Source: an uncultured Vogesella sp. (lineage in GTDB: Bacteria > Pseudomonadota > Gammaproteobacteria > Burkholderiales > Chromobacteriaceae). From it: DNA of 16,061 nucleotides. A program made the translations under genes and the position numbers. The notes below the pieces were generated by a model. The model was not told the origin of the DNA. It made no database searches and was given only the letters and a program-made list of their open reading frames with translations. Positions 6,479 to 15,249 of the stretch are shown piece after piece; the stretch's first letter is position 1, and each line of letters begins with the position of its first letter. The DNA lies in NCBI GenBank assembly GCA_946479405.1, contig CAMLGD010000058.1:1-16061 (forward strand). The letters are read 5' to 3'.

Positions 6479-9268
6479 CTACAGGTCGAAATGCTCGTTG
6501 TGACGGCTGGGCACACCGTGGCCTGGCAACAGGCTGCGTACCGTGCCGGTCAGGGCATCACGCAGCCGCAGCAGCTCCGGCACGTTGGCCGCAATCTCGG
6601 CAGCATCGCTCTGCTGCAGAGCCTGCCACAAGGTAAAGCTGTGGCTGCCGATGGCCTGCAGCAATTCGCCCAGCTCGCGGTAGTGCGGATGATGACCATA
6701 GCCGCGCTGCCCCTCCTCCAGATACCAGCAGGCAAAGTCGGCATAACTGGCGGCATCCCAGTCGCCCGGCCCACCGTCTCCGGCAGCCAGCTCCAGCAAG
6801 CGCCCCAGCGTGGCGCGGTAAGCCAGCTCCAGCCGGAACAGGGCAATATCCGGCTGCGACCAGCGCTGGCGCCCGGCGTACTCCCACGCCGGATTGCCCT
6901 GCCACTTGCGCACCCAGTCAAAGAAGCTGTCCGCTGGCATCGGCCGGGCAATGCCGTAGCCCTGCGCCACCTCGCAGCCCAGATACAGCAGCAGCTTGCC
7001 GTGCTCCTCGGTTTCCACCCCTTCGGCCACCAGATGGCGGTTAAAGGCGCCGGACAGGCCGATGATGCCCTGCACGATGGCCAGGTCATCGGTGTCTTCG
7101 TGCATGTTGCGAATGAAGGACTGATCGATCTTCAACTTGTCTGCCGGCAGGCGCTTCAGATACAGCAGCGAGGAATAGCCGGTGCCGAAGTCGTCCAGGG
7201 CAAAGCGCACGCCAAGCGCCTGGCACTCGCGCATCAAACTGATCACCCTCTCCAGATCGGACAGCGCGGTGCTTTCCAGCACCTCGATTTCCAGCATATC
7301 GCGCGGCACATCCGGGTAGTCCTGCAGAATCAGCGCCATGCGATGGGCAAAGTCCGGCTGCTGCAAATGGAAGGCGGAGATGTTCACGCTGACGCCCTGC
7401 AGCAGGCCGCGCGCTCGCCAGTACTGCATCTGCGCCAGTGCGGTGCGCAGCACCCACTCGCCCAGCGGGATATCCAGCTCGCTGTCCTCGATATCGGCCA
7501 GGAACGCCCCCGGCGCCAGCACGCCATGCTGCGGGTGGTGCCAGCGCAGCAAGGCTTCCGCTCCCACCACCTGGCCGCTACGCATGTTTACCTTGGGCTG
7601 GTAATACAGCTGCAACTCGTTGTGCGCCAGCGCCAGTTGCAGGCGGTCCTGGCTTTCCTTGCGGTTGCGGCGGCGGCGGTCGTGCTCGGCATCAAAGATG
7701 CGGTAGCCATTGCGCCCCTGTTCCTTGGCCTGATACATCGCCTGGTCGGCGTGACGCAGCAGGGTGTCCGGATCATCCTCGTCCTGCGGATACAGCGCCA
7801 CGCCGATACTGGCCGAGATGTGCACCTGGATGCCGGACAGGTCGTACGGCTGCGCCACGATGTCCAGCAGGCGCTGCAGGCTGCGATGGCAGGCGGCCAC
7901 ATCCGGCAGCTCGGTCAGCACCAGCGTGAATTCGTCGCCCCCCAAGCGCGCCACGGTATCGCTGCCGCGCAACGCATCGCGCAGGCGGCCGGCAACCTGA
8001 ATCAGCAGCTGATCGCCATGTTCGTGGCCAAAGCGGTCGTTGACGCGCTTGAAGCCATCCAGATCCATGAAGCAGATTGCCTGGTACAAGCCGCTGACCC
8101 GTGCCTGGGCAAGCGCCTGCTGCATGCGCTCGGCCAGCAGCACGCGGTTGGGCAGTTGCGTCAGCGGATCGTGGTGCGCCATGCGATCCAGCCGCTGCTC
8201 CTGCTCTTTCAGCGTGCTGATATCGGTGAAAATGGCGATGTAGTTGCGCAGGCTGCCATCGGCATCCAGTACGCTGGAAATCGACAGCAGCACCGGGTAC
8301 TGGCTGCCGTTGCTGCGCCGCGTCCACACCTCGCCCTGCCAGTAGCCATCGTCGCGCAGCGCCAGGCGGATCTGCTCGTAAAACTGTGGCTCGTGGCGGG
8401 CGGAGTAGAACTGCTGCAGCTTGGCCGCCAGCAGCTCCTCGCGGGCGTAGCCACTGATCTGGCACAACGCGCGATTGGCATCCACGATCATGCCTCGCTG
8501 GTCGGTGATGGCGATGCCTTCGCGGGAATGCTTGAACACGCCGGCCAGCATCCGCAGCCGCTCTTCCGCTTCGCGCAGCTCGCTGATGTCATTCCAGGCA
8601 CCGATGATGCCGGCCACCTTGCCATCATCGTCGTAGAACACATTCTTGGAGAAAATCACCTGCCGGCGCTGGCCATTGCGGTCGCGCAGCTCGCCCGGAT
8701 AGTCCTGTCGCGGCTCGCCGCGTAGCAGGGCAGCATCGTGCTGCAGGTGCAGCGTTGCCAGCTGCTTGCCCCACAGCTCTTCGGCGCTACGGCCGCGAAT
8801 GGCGCGCGGCGACAGCCCGGTAGCGCGGCCGAAAGCCTCGTTGCAGCCCAGGTAGCGGCCATGCACATCCTTGTAGAACACCGGCAGTGGCATGCCCTGC
8901 AACAGCATGTCGGCAAAATGCCGCCCCTGGTCCAGCCCCAGCCGCGCCGCCTGCAACTGCGCCGCCATGGTATTGCTGGCCGCCGCCAACTGCGCCAGCG
9001 CATCCTGCCCCTGTTGCGGCAGGCGCTCGGCCAGACCGCCATCGGCCAATGCCTGCGCCCGCCGTGCCAGCTCGCGCTGCCGCCAATGCTGCCAGCGATA
9101 CACGCTACCCAGCCACAGCGTCGCCCCCAGCAGCAGCGGCAACAGCCACACCAGCTGGGCATGCGGCCAACCTTGCCATTGCAGCCACAGCAATACCAGC
9201 AGCTGGCTCCACAGCAGCCACGGTGCCAGGCGCCAGGACAACAGGTGGGGAGCGAGGGCGCGGATCAT
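6479..9268 (-). CDS. PAS-PAS-GGDEF-EAL cyclic-di-GMP signalling protein
   Basis: This is a membrane-anchored protein able in principle to make and break c-di-GMP. I use ATG 9266-9268 (929 aa) because AAGGAG lies 10 nt upstream; a GTG at 9305-9307 would add 13 residues but lacks such a site. In numbering from the GTG: two membrane segments at about 28-46 and 50-68, a linker, PAS 1 at about 125-245 and PAS 2 at about 255-365. In the GGDEF domain, GGDEF is at 456-460, the inhibitory I-site RGSD at 447-450 and DLDGFKRVND at 415-424. In the EAL domain, EAL is at 584-586, N642, E675, DDFGTGYSS at 705-713, K726, E762 and Q782. All key residues of both domains are present. A further 130-residue tail after EAL resembles a CZB zinc-sensing domain. 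Confidence 0.95.
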   Translation of the reverse strand: MIRALAPHLLSWRLAPWLLWSQLLVLLWLQWQGWPHAQLVWLLPLLLGATLWLGSVYRWQHWRQRELARRAQALADGGLAERLPQQGQDALAQLAAASNTMAAQLQAARLGLDQGRHFADMLLQGMPLPVFYKDVHGRYLGCNEAFGRATGLSPRAIRGRSAEELWGKQLATLHLQHDAALLRGEPRQDYPGELRDRNGQRRQVIFSKNVFYDDDGKVAGIIGAWNDISELREAEERLRMLAGVFKHSREGIAITDQRGMIVDANRALCQISGYAREELLAAKLQQFYSARHEPQFYEQIRLALRDDGYWQGEVWTRRSNGSQYPVLLSISSVLDADGSLRNYIAIFTDISTLKEQEQRLDRMAHHDPLTQLPNRVLLAERMQQALAQARVSGLYQAICFMDLDGFKRVNDRFGHEHGDQLLIQVAGRLRDALRGSDTVARLGGDEFTLVLTELPDVAACHRSLQRLLDIVAQPYDLSGIQVHISASIGVALYPQDEDDPDTLLRHADQAMYQAKEQGRNGYRIFDAEHDRRRRNRKESQDRLQLALAHNELQLYYQPKVNMRSGQVVGAEALLRWHHPQHGVLAPGAFLADIEDSELDIPLGEWVLRTALAQMQYWRARGLLQGVSVNISAFHLQQPDFAHRMALILQDYPDVPRDMLEIEVLESTALSDLERVISLMRECQALGVRFALDDFGTGYSSLLYLKRLPADKLKIDQSFIRNMHEDTDDLAIVQGIIGLSGAFNRHLVAEGVETEEHGKLLLYLGCEVAQGYGIARPMPADSFFDWVRKWQGNPAWEYAGRQRWSQPDIALFRLELAYRATLGRLLELAAGDGGPGDWDAASYADFACWYLEEGQRGYGHHPHYRELGELLQAIGSHSFTLWQALQQSDAAEIAANVPELLRLRDALTGTVRSLLPGHGVPSRHNEHFDL
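6584..6592 (-). repeat. DUS-like word GCGGCCAAC, copy 8
   Basis: Near the 3' end of the c-di-GMP gene, on its coding strand, read as AAN. Confidence 0.8.
9163..9171 (+). repeat. DUS-like word GCGGCCAAC, copy 9
   Basis: Near the 5' end of the c-di-GMP gene; the complement is read as GWPH, a third frame. It is a full 12-mer TGCGGCCAACCT. Confidence 0.85.
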
Positions 9269-9278
9269 GTGCTCACTG

Positions 9279-9284
9279 CTCCTT
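9279..9284 (-). promoter_or_regulatory. Ribosome-binding site deciding the start of the c-di-GMP gene
   Basis: AAGGAG on the minus strand lies 10 nt before ATG 9268. The longer GTG-started reading frame has no comparable site. Confidence 0.7.
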
Positions 9285-9424
9285 GCCGGGTCGTCTGCCG
9301 GCACCACGATGACGGCGCTTCATGCTGCCGCGCGAGGGCGTAACGGCCCACGGCAACTGCTTGCCGCCAGCGGCACGCCGGTCGCGGCGCCCATTGTTTG
9401 ACCTTGCGTCCCGATATCCTCATC

Positions 9425-9440
9425 GCATCAATTTTGCCAG
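9425..9440 (-). promoter_or_regulatory. Sigma-54-like -24/-12 element (weak)
   Basis: The minus strand reads CTGGCAAAATTGATGC. It keeps the diagnostic GG-N10-GC spacing of the consensus TGGCAC-N5-TTGC, with two other mismatches. It faces the c-di-GMP gene, about 160 bp from its start. Confidence 0.25.
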
Positions 9441-9626
9441 TACAGTGCGGCGCGCCGGATGGCGAGCACGTGTTGAGCCAGCGCTGGAGCGGTGTTGCAT
9501 CCAGCCGGCGGGTGAAGGTCCCACTGTATCGTTTCGATAAACCAGCTTTATGATAAAACGCAAACAAAGCAGCGGATTAGCTGCAGTGATGCCCCGGCTG
9601 TGGCAGTGCGGCGACAGCCGGGCGTC

Positions 9627-9656
9627 AAAATAAAAACGGCCGGGAAACCCGGCCGT
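9627..9656 (-). terminator. fadH rho-independent terminator
   Basis: ACGGCCGGG (9636-9644) and CCCGGCCGT (9648-9656) form a perfect 9-bp stem with a 3-nt loop. On the minus strand it is followed by TTTTTATTTT, about 20 nt after the fadH stop. Confidence 0.92.
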
Positions 9657-9676
9657 GGCGATTTGCGCGATGGCGC

Positions 9677-11776
<2,100 letters not shown>

Positions 11777-11802
11777 TCAGTATGGTGTCAGCCCTGTCGG
11801 CG

Positions 11803-11831
11803 ACGATACTTACTGGTCAGTAAGTTGTCAA
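11803..11831 (-). promoter_or_regulatory. fadH promoter (sigma-70)
   Basis: On the minus strand a perfect TTGACA (-35, 11826-11831) is followed by exactly 17 bp and TATCGT (-10, 11803-11808), with transcription predicted from about 11796. The 5' leader would be about 100 nt and carries a DUS-like word. The whole spacer is occupied by a palindrome, listed separately. Confidence 0.75.
11808..11825. promoter_or_regulatory. Palindromic operator in the fadH promoter spacer
   Basis: ACTTACTG-GT-CAGTAAGT has perfect 8-bp arms with a 2-bp centre, lying between the -35 and -10 of fadH. This is the classical place for a repressor. Size and symmetry fit TetR-family regulators of fatty-acid catabolism, but the regulator is inferred and not encoded here. 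Confidence 0.65.
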
Positions 11832-11841
11832 ACGATCGTTT
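11830..11841. promoter_or_regulatory. Second palindrome, PsrA-like, upstream of the fadH -35
   Basis: AAACGATCGTTT is a perfect 12-bp palindrome touching the -35 box. It fits the AAAC-N2-4-GTTT pattern described for PsrA, a fatty-acid-responsive TetR-family regulator in pseudomonads. It also lies upstream of the divergent carbonic-anhydrase-like gene. Confidence 0.5.
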
Positions 11842-11858
11842 TAAAATTGACAATTTCA

Positions 11859-11885
11859 TTGCCAGCGCCGGCACTGGCTTACAAT
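11859..11885 (+). promoter_or_regulatory. Candidate promoter of the carbonic-anhydrase-like gene
   Basis: TTGCCA (11859-11864) and TACAAT (11880-11885) are each five of six to consensus, but the spacer is only 15 bp. The start codon is about 30 bp downstream. Confidence 0.4.
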
Positions 11886-11916
11886 TACCGACCAACAATC
11901 ATCCGGGAGCGCCACC

Positions 11917-12474
11917 ATGTGCCAGTCAAGCTGTCATGCCGATCACACCACGCCGCAGCCGCTGGGCCGGCGCCAGTTCCTGCGCCTAGCATCGCTGGGC
12001 GGCGGTGCCGTGCTGCTGGGCAGTCTGCTGCCGCGCAGTGCGCAGGCAGCCGGCGGCACCGAGGCGCTGCTGCTGTCATGCATGGATTACCGCCTGGTGG
12101 ACGACACCGAGCGCTTCATGGCCGGCATGGGGCTGCGCAACAAGTACGACCACATCGTGTTGGCCGGCGCCGCGCTGGGCGCGGTGACCGACAAGTTTCC
12201 GGCGTGGAATGCCACGTTCTGGGAGCACCTGCAGGTAGCGATCGACCTGCACCACATCCGCCAGGTATTCATCCTCGATCACCGCGACTGCGGCGCCTAC
12301 AAGGTGATCCTGGGCGAGGATTTCGGCAGCAAGCCGGACGAGGAAACCCGGGCGCATGCCGAAACGCTGATGCGGCTGCGACAGCAGATCGCCGCCAAGT
12401 ACCCGCAGCTGCAGGTACACAGCTACCTGATGGCGCTGGATGGCAGCGTGCAGCAGATCGTGCCCAAGCTGTAG
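11917..12474 (+). CDS. Tat-exported beta-carbonic-anhydrase-like protein
   Basis: The 185-residue product carries a twin-arginine signal (GRRQFLRLASLGGGAVLLG, RR at 18-19; likely cleavage after SAQA, near residue 44). The short mature domain has the beta-carbonic-anhydrase zinc motifs: C55-x-D57-x-R59 (SCMDYR) and H122-x2-C125 (DHRDCGAYK). All three zinc ligands and the Asp-Arg pair are present. The activity would be CO2/bicarbonate interconversion, here in the periplasm; this is inferred. The protein is shorter than classical beta enzymes, so a divergent function is possible. An unusual N terminus, MCQSSCHADH, precedes the Tat motif. GGGAG lies 7 nt before the ATG. A terminator follows. Confidence 0.85.
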   Translation: MCQSSCHADHTTPQPLGRRQFLRLASLGGGAVLLGSLLPRSAQAAGGTEALLLSCMDYRLVDDTERFMAGMGLRNKYDHIVLAGAALGAVTDKFPAWNATFWEHLQVAIDLHHIRQVFILDHRDCGAYKVILGEDFGSKPDEETRAHAETLMRLRQQIAAKYPQLQVHSYLMALDGSVQQIVPKL

Positions 12475-12490
12475 CCGGCCCACCAACAAC

Positions 12491-12524
12491 AAGCGCCTGC
12501 ACACGCAAGTGGCAGGCGCTTTTG
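12491..12524 (+). terminator. Terminator of the carbonic-anhydrase-like gene
   Basis: AAGCGCCTGC (12491-12500) pairs with GCAGGCGCTT (12512-12521), a 10-bp stem followed by T residues on +. It sits 16 bp after the stop codon and 15 bp before the end of the convergent hydrolase gene. Confidence 0.85.
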
Positions 12525-12539
12525 CATGCGGAGGGCGGA

Positions 12540-13454
12540 TCAGCGTGCGGTGACGCGGTTGAGCCAGGCCAGCAGATCGGCCTCGAATTCGGCGCGATTG
12601 GTTTCGTGATGCATTTCGTGGCGGCCACCCGGATACACCGTCACCGTTACATCGCGCAGGCCGGCGCGGCGGTAGCGTGCGGCCAACTGTCCCAGCCCGA
12701 ACTTACCCAGGCTCACCGGGTCGCGGCTGCCGGCCTGCAGCCATACCGGGCAGGCTTTCGGCAGCGCCTTGCCGTCGGCTTCGCCGGCTTCCATGGCGAT
12801 GATGCCGCCAAACAGATCCTGCCATAGCTGCGGGGTGGGGAACTGGCCACACAGCGGGTCGGCAATGTAGGCATCTACCGCCGCCGGATCGCGGCTCAGC
12901 CAGTCCAGCCGGGTACGGCTGGGCATAAAACCCAGATTGAAGCTGCCGAATACCAGCGCGGTCATCAGCGGGCTGGGGTGGGCCGGACCTTTCAGCCCAC
13001 CCACCAAGCGCGCCACCTGGCGCATCAGCCGCGCCAGCCAGCGCTGACGATAACCGGTGGCAGACAGCACTAGCCCGTCAAGACGTTGGCCGTACCGCAG
13101 CAGGAAGCTGCGGGCAACAAAGCTGCCCATGCTGTGGCCGTACAGCACCAGCGGGCAGGTATGCTGGCCACGGGCGTAGTCCACCACGCAGCGCAGATCA
13201 TCCACCACCTGCTCCCAGCCGCCGCTGGCGGCAAACCAGCCTGGCTGCGGCGCATGGCGGCCATGGCCGCGGTGGTCATGCGCGTAGACGGCATAACCGG
13301 CGGCAGCCAGTTTGTCGGCCAGCGGCGCATAGCGCGCCGCGTGTTCGCTCATGCCATGGCTGATCACCACCACGCCGCGCGGGCTGCCGACTGGCAGCCA
13401 GCACAGGCCGTGGATGCGGCTATCGTCACTGGCTTGCAGGGTAAAGGTTTGCAT
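12540..13454 (-). CDS. Alpha/beta hydrolase, monoacylglycerol lipase / lysophospholipase type
   Basis: The 304-residue product belongs to the serine-aminopeptidase-S33 (Hydrolase_4) group that includes monoacylglycerol lipases and PldB-like lysophospholipases. ISHGMSEHAARY (31-42) supplies the oxyanion region, HDHRGHGRH (59-67) is characteristic, and GHSMG (106-110) holds nucleophile S108. D245 (SRDPVS) and H279 (GGRHEMHHE) complete the triad. ATG 13454 is chosen because AGGAAA lies 9 nt upstream; an open frame runs 30 codons further but crosses the inverted repeat at 13482-13506. No signal peptide is visible, so it is probably cytoplasmic. The exact lipid substrate is unknown. Confidence 0.9.
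   Translation of the reverse strand: MQTFTLQASDDSRIHGLCWLPVGSPRGVVVISHGMSEHAARYAPLADKLAAAGYAVYAHDHRGHGRHAPQPGWFAASGGWEQVVDDLRCVVDYARGQHTCPLVLYGHSMGSFVARSFLLRYGQRLDGLVLSATGYRQRWLARLMRQVARLVGGLKGPAHPSPLMTALVFGSFNLGFMPSRTRLDWLSRDPAAVDAYIADPLCGQFPTPQLWQDLFGGIIAMEAGEADGKALPKACPVWLQAGSRDPVSLGKFGLGQLAARYRRAGLRDVTVTVYPGGRHEMHHETNRAEFEADLLAWLNRVTAR
12679..12687 (+). repeat. DUS-like word GCGGCCAAC, copy 14
   Basis: Inside the alpha/beta hydrolase gene, antisense; the complement encodes QLAA. Confidence 0.8.
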
Positions 13455-13481
13455 CGGGAAGTGTTTCCTGTTGGCAAGATG

Positions 13482-13506
13482 GCGGCCAATCAGCAACGTT
13501 GGCCGC
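13482..13506. repeat. Inverted pair of uptake-like words
   Basis: GCGGCCAAT (13482-13490, one mismatch) and GTTGGCCGC (13498-13506, exact minus-strand copy) face each other across 7 bp, allowing an 8-bp GCGGCCAA/TTGGCCGC stem. It lies after the rimJ stop and in the leader of the hydrolase gene. There is no T run, so it is not a classical terminator. Confidence 0.8.
13498..13506 (-). repeat. DUS-like word GCGGCCAAC, copy 15
   Basis: Intergenic; the exact half of the inverted pair at 13482-13506. Confidence 0.85.
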
Positions 13507-13585
13507 ACGATAGCAACAGTTTGGCAGAATTTTGCCGCAGGCATAACCCCGCCGGGCCGCCGCGGCGCCAGCCGCAGTCGGCGGC

Positions 13586-14167
13586 TCAGCCCTGCAACGG
13601 GCGAGCGTCGTAATCCGGGTTGCAGCGCGAGGTCAGCACGTGGTCGCGCCAGGCACCGTTCAGGAACAGATAATCCTTGGCCTGGCCTTCGATCTGGAAG
13701 TTCAGCCGCTTGAGCAGGCCGGCGCTACGCACATTGTGCGGCTGGTAATTGGCCTGCACCCGATGCAGGCGCAGATTGCTGAACGCAAACTGCACCACGG
13801 CCTCCAGCGCCTCGCGCATCAGCCCCTGGCCCTCATATTCCTGATCCAGCCCATAGCCCAGATGGCAGGCCTGGAACACGCCGCGCACCACATTGCTGAT
13901 GGTGATCATGCCGATCACCCGCCCCGGCTCCTTGTCGCGCATCAGCAGAAAGGTGGCACCACGGCCTTCGCGCCAGTCTTCCTCGCGCTGACGCATGCGC
14001 ATCGACCAGAAGAATTCGGAGTAATACATGCCGCCCGGTGTCGGCTCCCATGGCGCGAAATGTTCACGGTTGCGCAGCTGGTAATCCAGCACCGCCTTGG
14101 CCCAGGCGGATTCGGCCGGCAGCAGTTGCAAACGTTCGGTAGACAGGGGGGGCTGCGATGTCGCCAT
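13586..14167 (-). CDS. rimJ: Ribosomal protein uS5 alanine N-acetyltransferase
   Basis: RimJ is a GNAT-fold enzyme that acetylates the N-terminal alanine of ribosomal protein S5 with acetyl-CoA. The 193-residue length equals E. coli RimJ (194). Matching segments, recalled from the E. coli protein, are SNVVRGVFQACHLGY (91-105), the acetyl-CoA loop YEGQGLM (111-117), ANYQPHNVRS (139-148), GQAKDYLFLNGAWRDHVLTS (161-180). The ATG has GGAG 7 nt upstream. It is separated from purC by a strong terminator, so it should have its own promoter in 14168-14270. The S5 role is by homology. Confidence 0.9.
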   Translation of the reverse strand: MATSQPPLSTERLQLLPAESAWAKAVLDYQLRNREHFAPWEPTPGGMYYSEFFWSMRMRQREEDWREGRGATFLLMRDKEPGRVIGMITISNVVRGVFQACHLGYGLDQEYEGQGLMREALEAVVQFAFSNLRLHRVQANYQPHNVRSAGLLKRLNFQIEGQAKDYLFLNGAWRDHVLTSRCNPDYDARPLQG

Positions 14168-14274
14168 CGAAAAACTCCGGATACGGCGGAAAGGCGCAAG
14201 TATGCCATCAAGCGACTGTTCGCGGTTTGATTACACAGCGGCGGGCAAGCGCGTCCTGCTGCTGCGACGGCATG

Positions 14275-14303
14275 AAAAAGCCCGCGCTGTGAACAGCGCG
14301 GGC
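14275..14303 (-). terminator. purC rho-independent terminator
   Basis: GCCCGCGCTGT (14280-14290) pairs with ACAGCGCGGGC (14293-14303). On the minus strand the stem is followed by five T. It lies about 25 nt after the purC stop, with a DUS-like word in between. Confidence 0.93.
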
Positions 14304-14317
14304 CCGGTGGCTAGCGT

Positions 14318-14326
14318 GCGGCCAAC
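14318..14326 (+). repeat. DUS-like word GCGGCCAAC, copy 16
   Basis: Intergenic, 2 bp after the purC stop and before its terminator. It is a full 12-mer TGCGGCCAACCT. Confidence 0.85.
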
Positions 14327-14328
14327 CT

Positions 14329-15195
14329 TCAGTTGCCGGTCAGGCGCTCCAGCGCTTCGCGGTACTTGGCGGCGGTCTTCTCGCGCACATCCAGCGGCAC
14401 GGCCGGGGCCGGTGCCTGCTTGTTCCAGCCGGAGGCTTCCAGCCAGTCGCGCACGAACTGCTTGTCGAACGACGGCGGGGTGCTGCCTTCGGCGTAGCTG
14501 TCGGCCGGCCAGAAACGGCTGGAATCCGGCGTCAGCGCCTCGTCCATCAGCACCAGGGTGCCGTCTTCGTCCAGGCCGAACTCGAACTTGGTATCGCAGA
14601 TGATGATGCCGCGCTTGGCCGCGAACTCGGCCGCGGTCTTGTACAGCAGGATGGCGGTGTCGCGCACCTTGGCCGCCAGCTCGGCGCCGACGATGGCCTC
14701 GCACTGCGCGTAGGTGATGTTCTCGTCGTGATCGCCCACCGCCGCCTTGGTGGAGGGGGTGAAGATCGGCTGCGGCAGCTTGCTGGATTCCTGCAGGCCA
14801 GCCGGCAGCTGGATGCCGCACACGGTGCCGGACTTCTGGTATTCCTTCCAGCCGGAGCCGGCCAGGTAGCCACGCACCACGGCTTCGATCATCACCGGCT
14901 TCAGGCGCTTGGCCACCACGCCGCGGCCGGCTACCAGCGGCAGGTCCTCCGCCGCTACCACGTCTTCCGGCTTGTCGCCGGTCAGGTGGTTGGGCACCAC
15001 GTCCTTCAGGGTGTCGAACCAGAAGTTGGAGATGGCGGTGAGGATCTGGCCCTTGCCCGGAATCGGGTCGTCCAGGATCACGTCGAAAGCGGACAGGCGA
15101 TCGGAGGCGATCATCAGCATGCGCTTGTCGTCGATCTCGTACAGGTCGCGTACTTTACCCGAGTAGATTTTCTTCAGGCTGGTCAGTTGGGTCAT
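14329..15195 (-). CDS. purC: Phosphoribosylaminoimidazole-succinocarboxamide synthase
   Basis: PurC joins CAIR and aspartate with ATP to form SAICAR in purine synthesis. The 288-residue product is the longer form; the E. coli type has about 237. Motifs are [10 protein letters not shown] (12-21), SDRLSAFDV (31-39), the signature [16 protein letters not shown] (104-119), [16 protein letters not shown] (145-160), [10 protein letters not shown] (197-206) and [12 protein letters not shown] (218-229). The ATG has AAGGAAG 4 nt upstream. It follows purK after 54 bp that contain a hairpin, so the two genes may be partly uncoupled. The preceding step in the pathway (PurK with PurE) is encoded next door. 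Confidence 0.98.
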   Translation of the reverse strand: MTQLTSLKKIYSGKVRDLYEIDDKRMLMIASDRLSAFDVILDDPIPGKGQILTAISNFWFDTLKDVVPNHLTGDKPEDVVAAEDLPLVAGRGVVAKRLKPVMIEAVVRGYLAGSGWKEYQKSGTVCGIQLPAGLQESSKLPQPIFTPSTKAAVGDHDENITYAQCEAIVGAELAAKVRDTAILLYKTAAEFAAKRGIIICDTKFEFGLDEDGTLVLMDEALTPDSSRFWPADSYAEGSTPPSFDKQFVRDWLEASGWNKQAPAPAVPLDVREKTAAKYREALERLTGN

Positions 15196-15209
15196 GAAAC
15201 TTCCTTCAC

Positions 15210-15243
15210 AAAAGCAAAAGGCGCTGCCTTGTGGGCACCGCCT
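15210..15243 (-). terminator. Hairpin between purK and purC (terminator or attenuator)
   Basis: On the minus strand AGGCG-G-TGCC pairs with GGCA-G-CGCCT around loop CACAA (5 bp, one mismatch, 4 bp). It is followed by TTTTGCTTTTG. It starts 6 nt after the purK stop and ends shortly before the purC ribosome-binding site. Confidence 0.7.
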
Positions 15244-15249
15244 GATTTC

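Larger units (their letters stand above)
9269..9630. other. Long leader region of the c-di-GMP gene
   Basis: This is about 360 bp without a recognised gene, between the c-di-GMP gene and the fadH terminator. Contents are as follows. A 16-codon minus-strand ORF (9323 to 9273, peptide MKRRHRGAGRRPGKEQ) stops 4 nt before the main ATG and spans its ribosome-binding site. A sigma-54-like element lies on the minus strand at 9425-9440. An AT-rich stretch lies at 9530-9575. A 9-bp inverted repeat CCCGGCTGT / ACAGCCGGG lies at 9593-9601 / 9614-9622 with no T run. The promoter was not identified with confidence. Confidence 0.4.
13455..13585. other. Intergenic region between rimJ and the hydrolase gene
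   Basis: This 131-bp stretch holds an inverted pair of DUS-like words (13482-13506), the hydrolase ribosome-binding site (AGGAAA, minus strand, 13464-13469) and a GC-rich potential hairpin next to the rimJ stop without a T run. No confident promoter was found. Confidence 0.5.

Noticed and set aside
6491..8725. A 744-codon open frame on + opposite the c-di-GMP gene
   Set aside because: It is antisense to a gene with intact PAS, GGDEF and EAL motifs. Long antisense frames are normal at this GC content, and the translation is a low-complexity Gln/His/Ala/Arg-rich product with no recognisable domain.
9593..9622. CCCGGCTGT / ACAGCCGGG inverted repeat as a terminator
   Set aside because: No T run on either strand; the real fadH terminator lies right beside it at 9627-9656.
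13455..13544. N-terminal extension of the hydrolase by 30 residues
   Set aside because: The extension runs through the inverted word pair and is not hydrolase-like. AGGAAA before ATG 13454 marks the better start.
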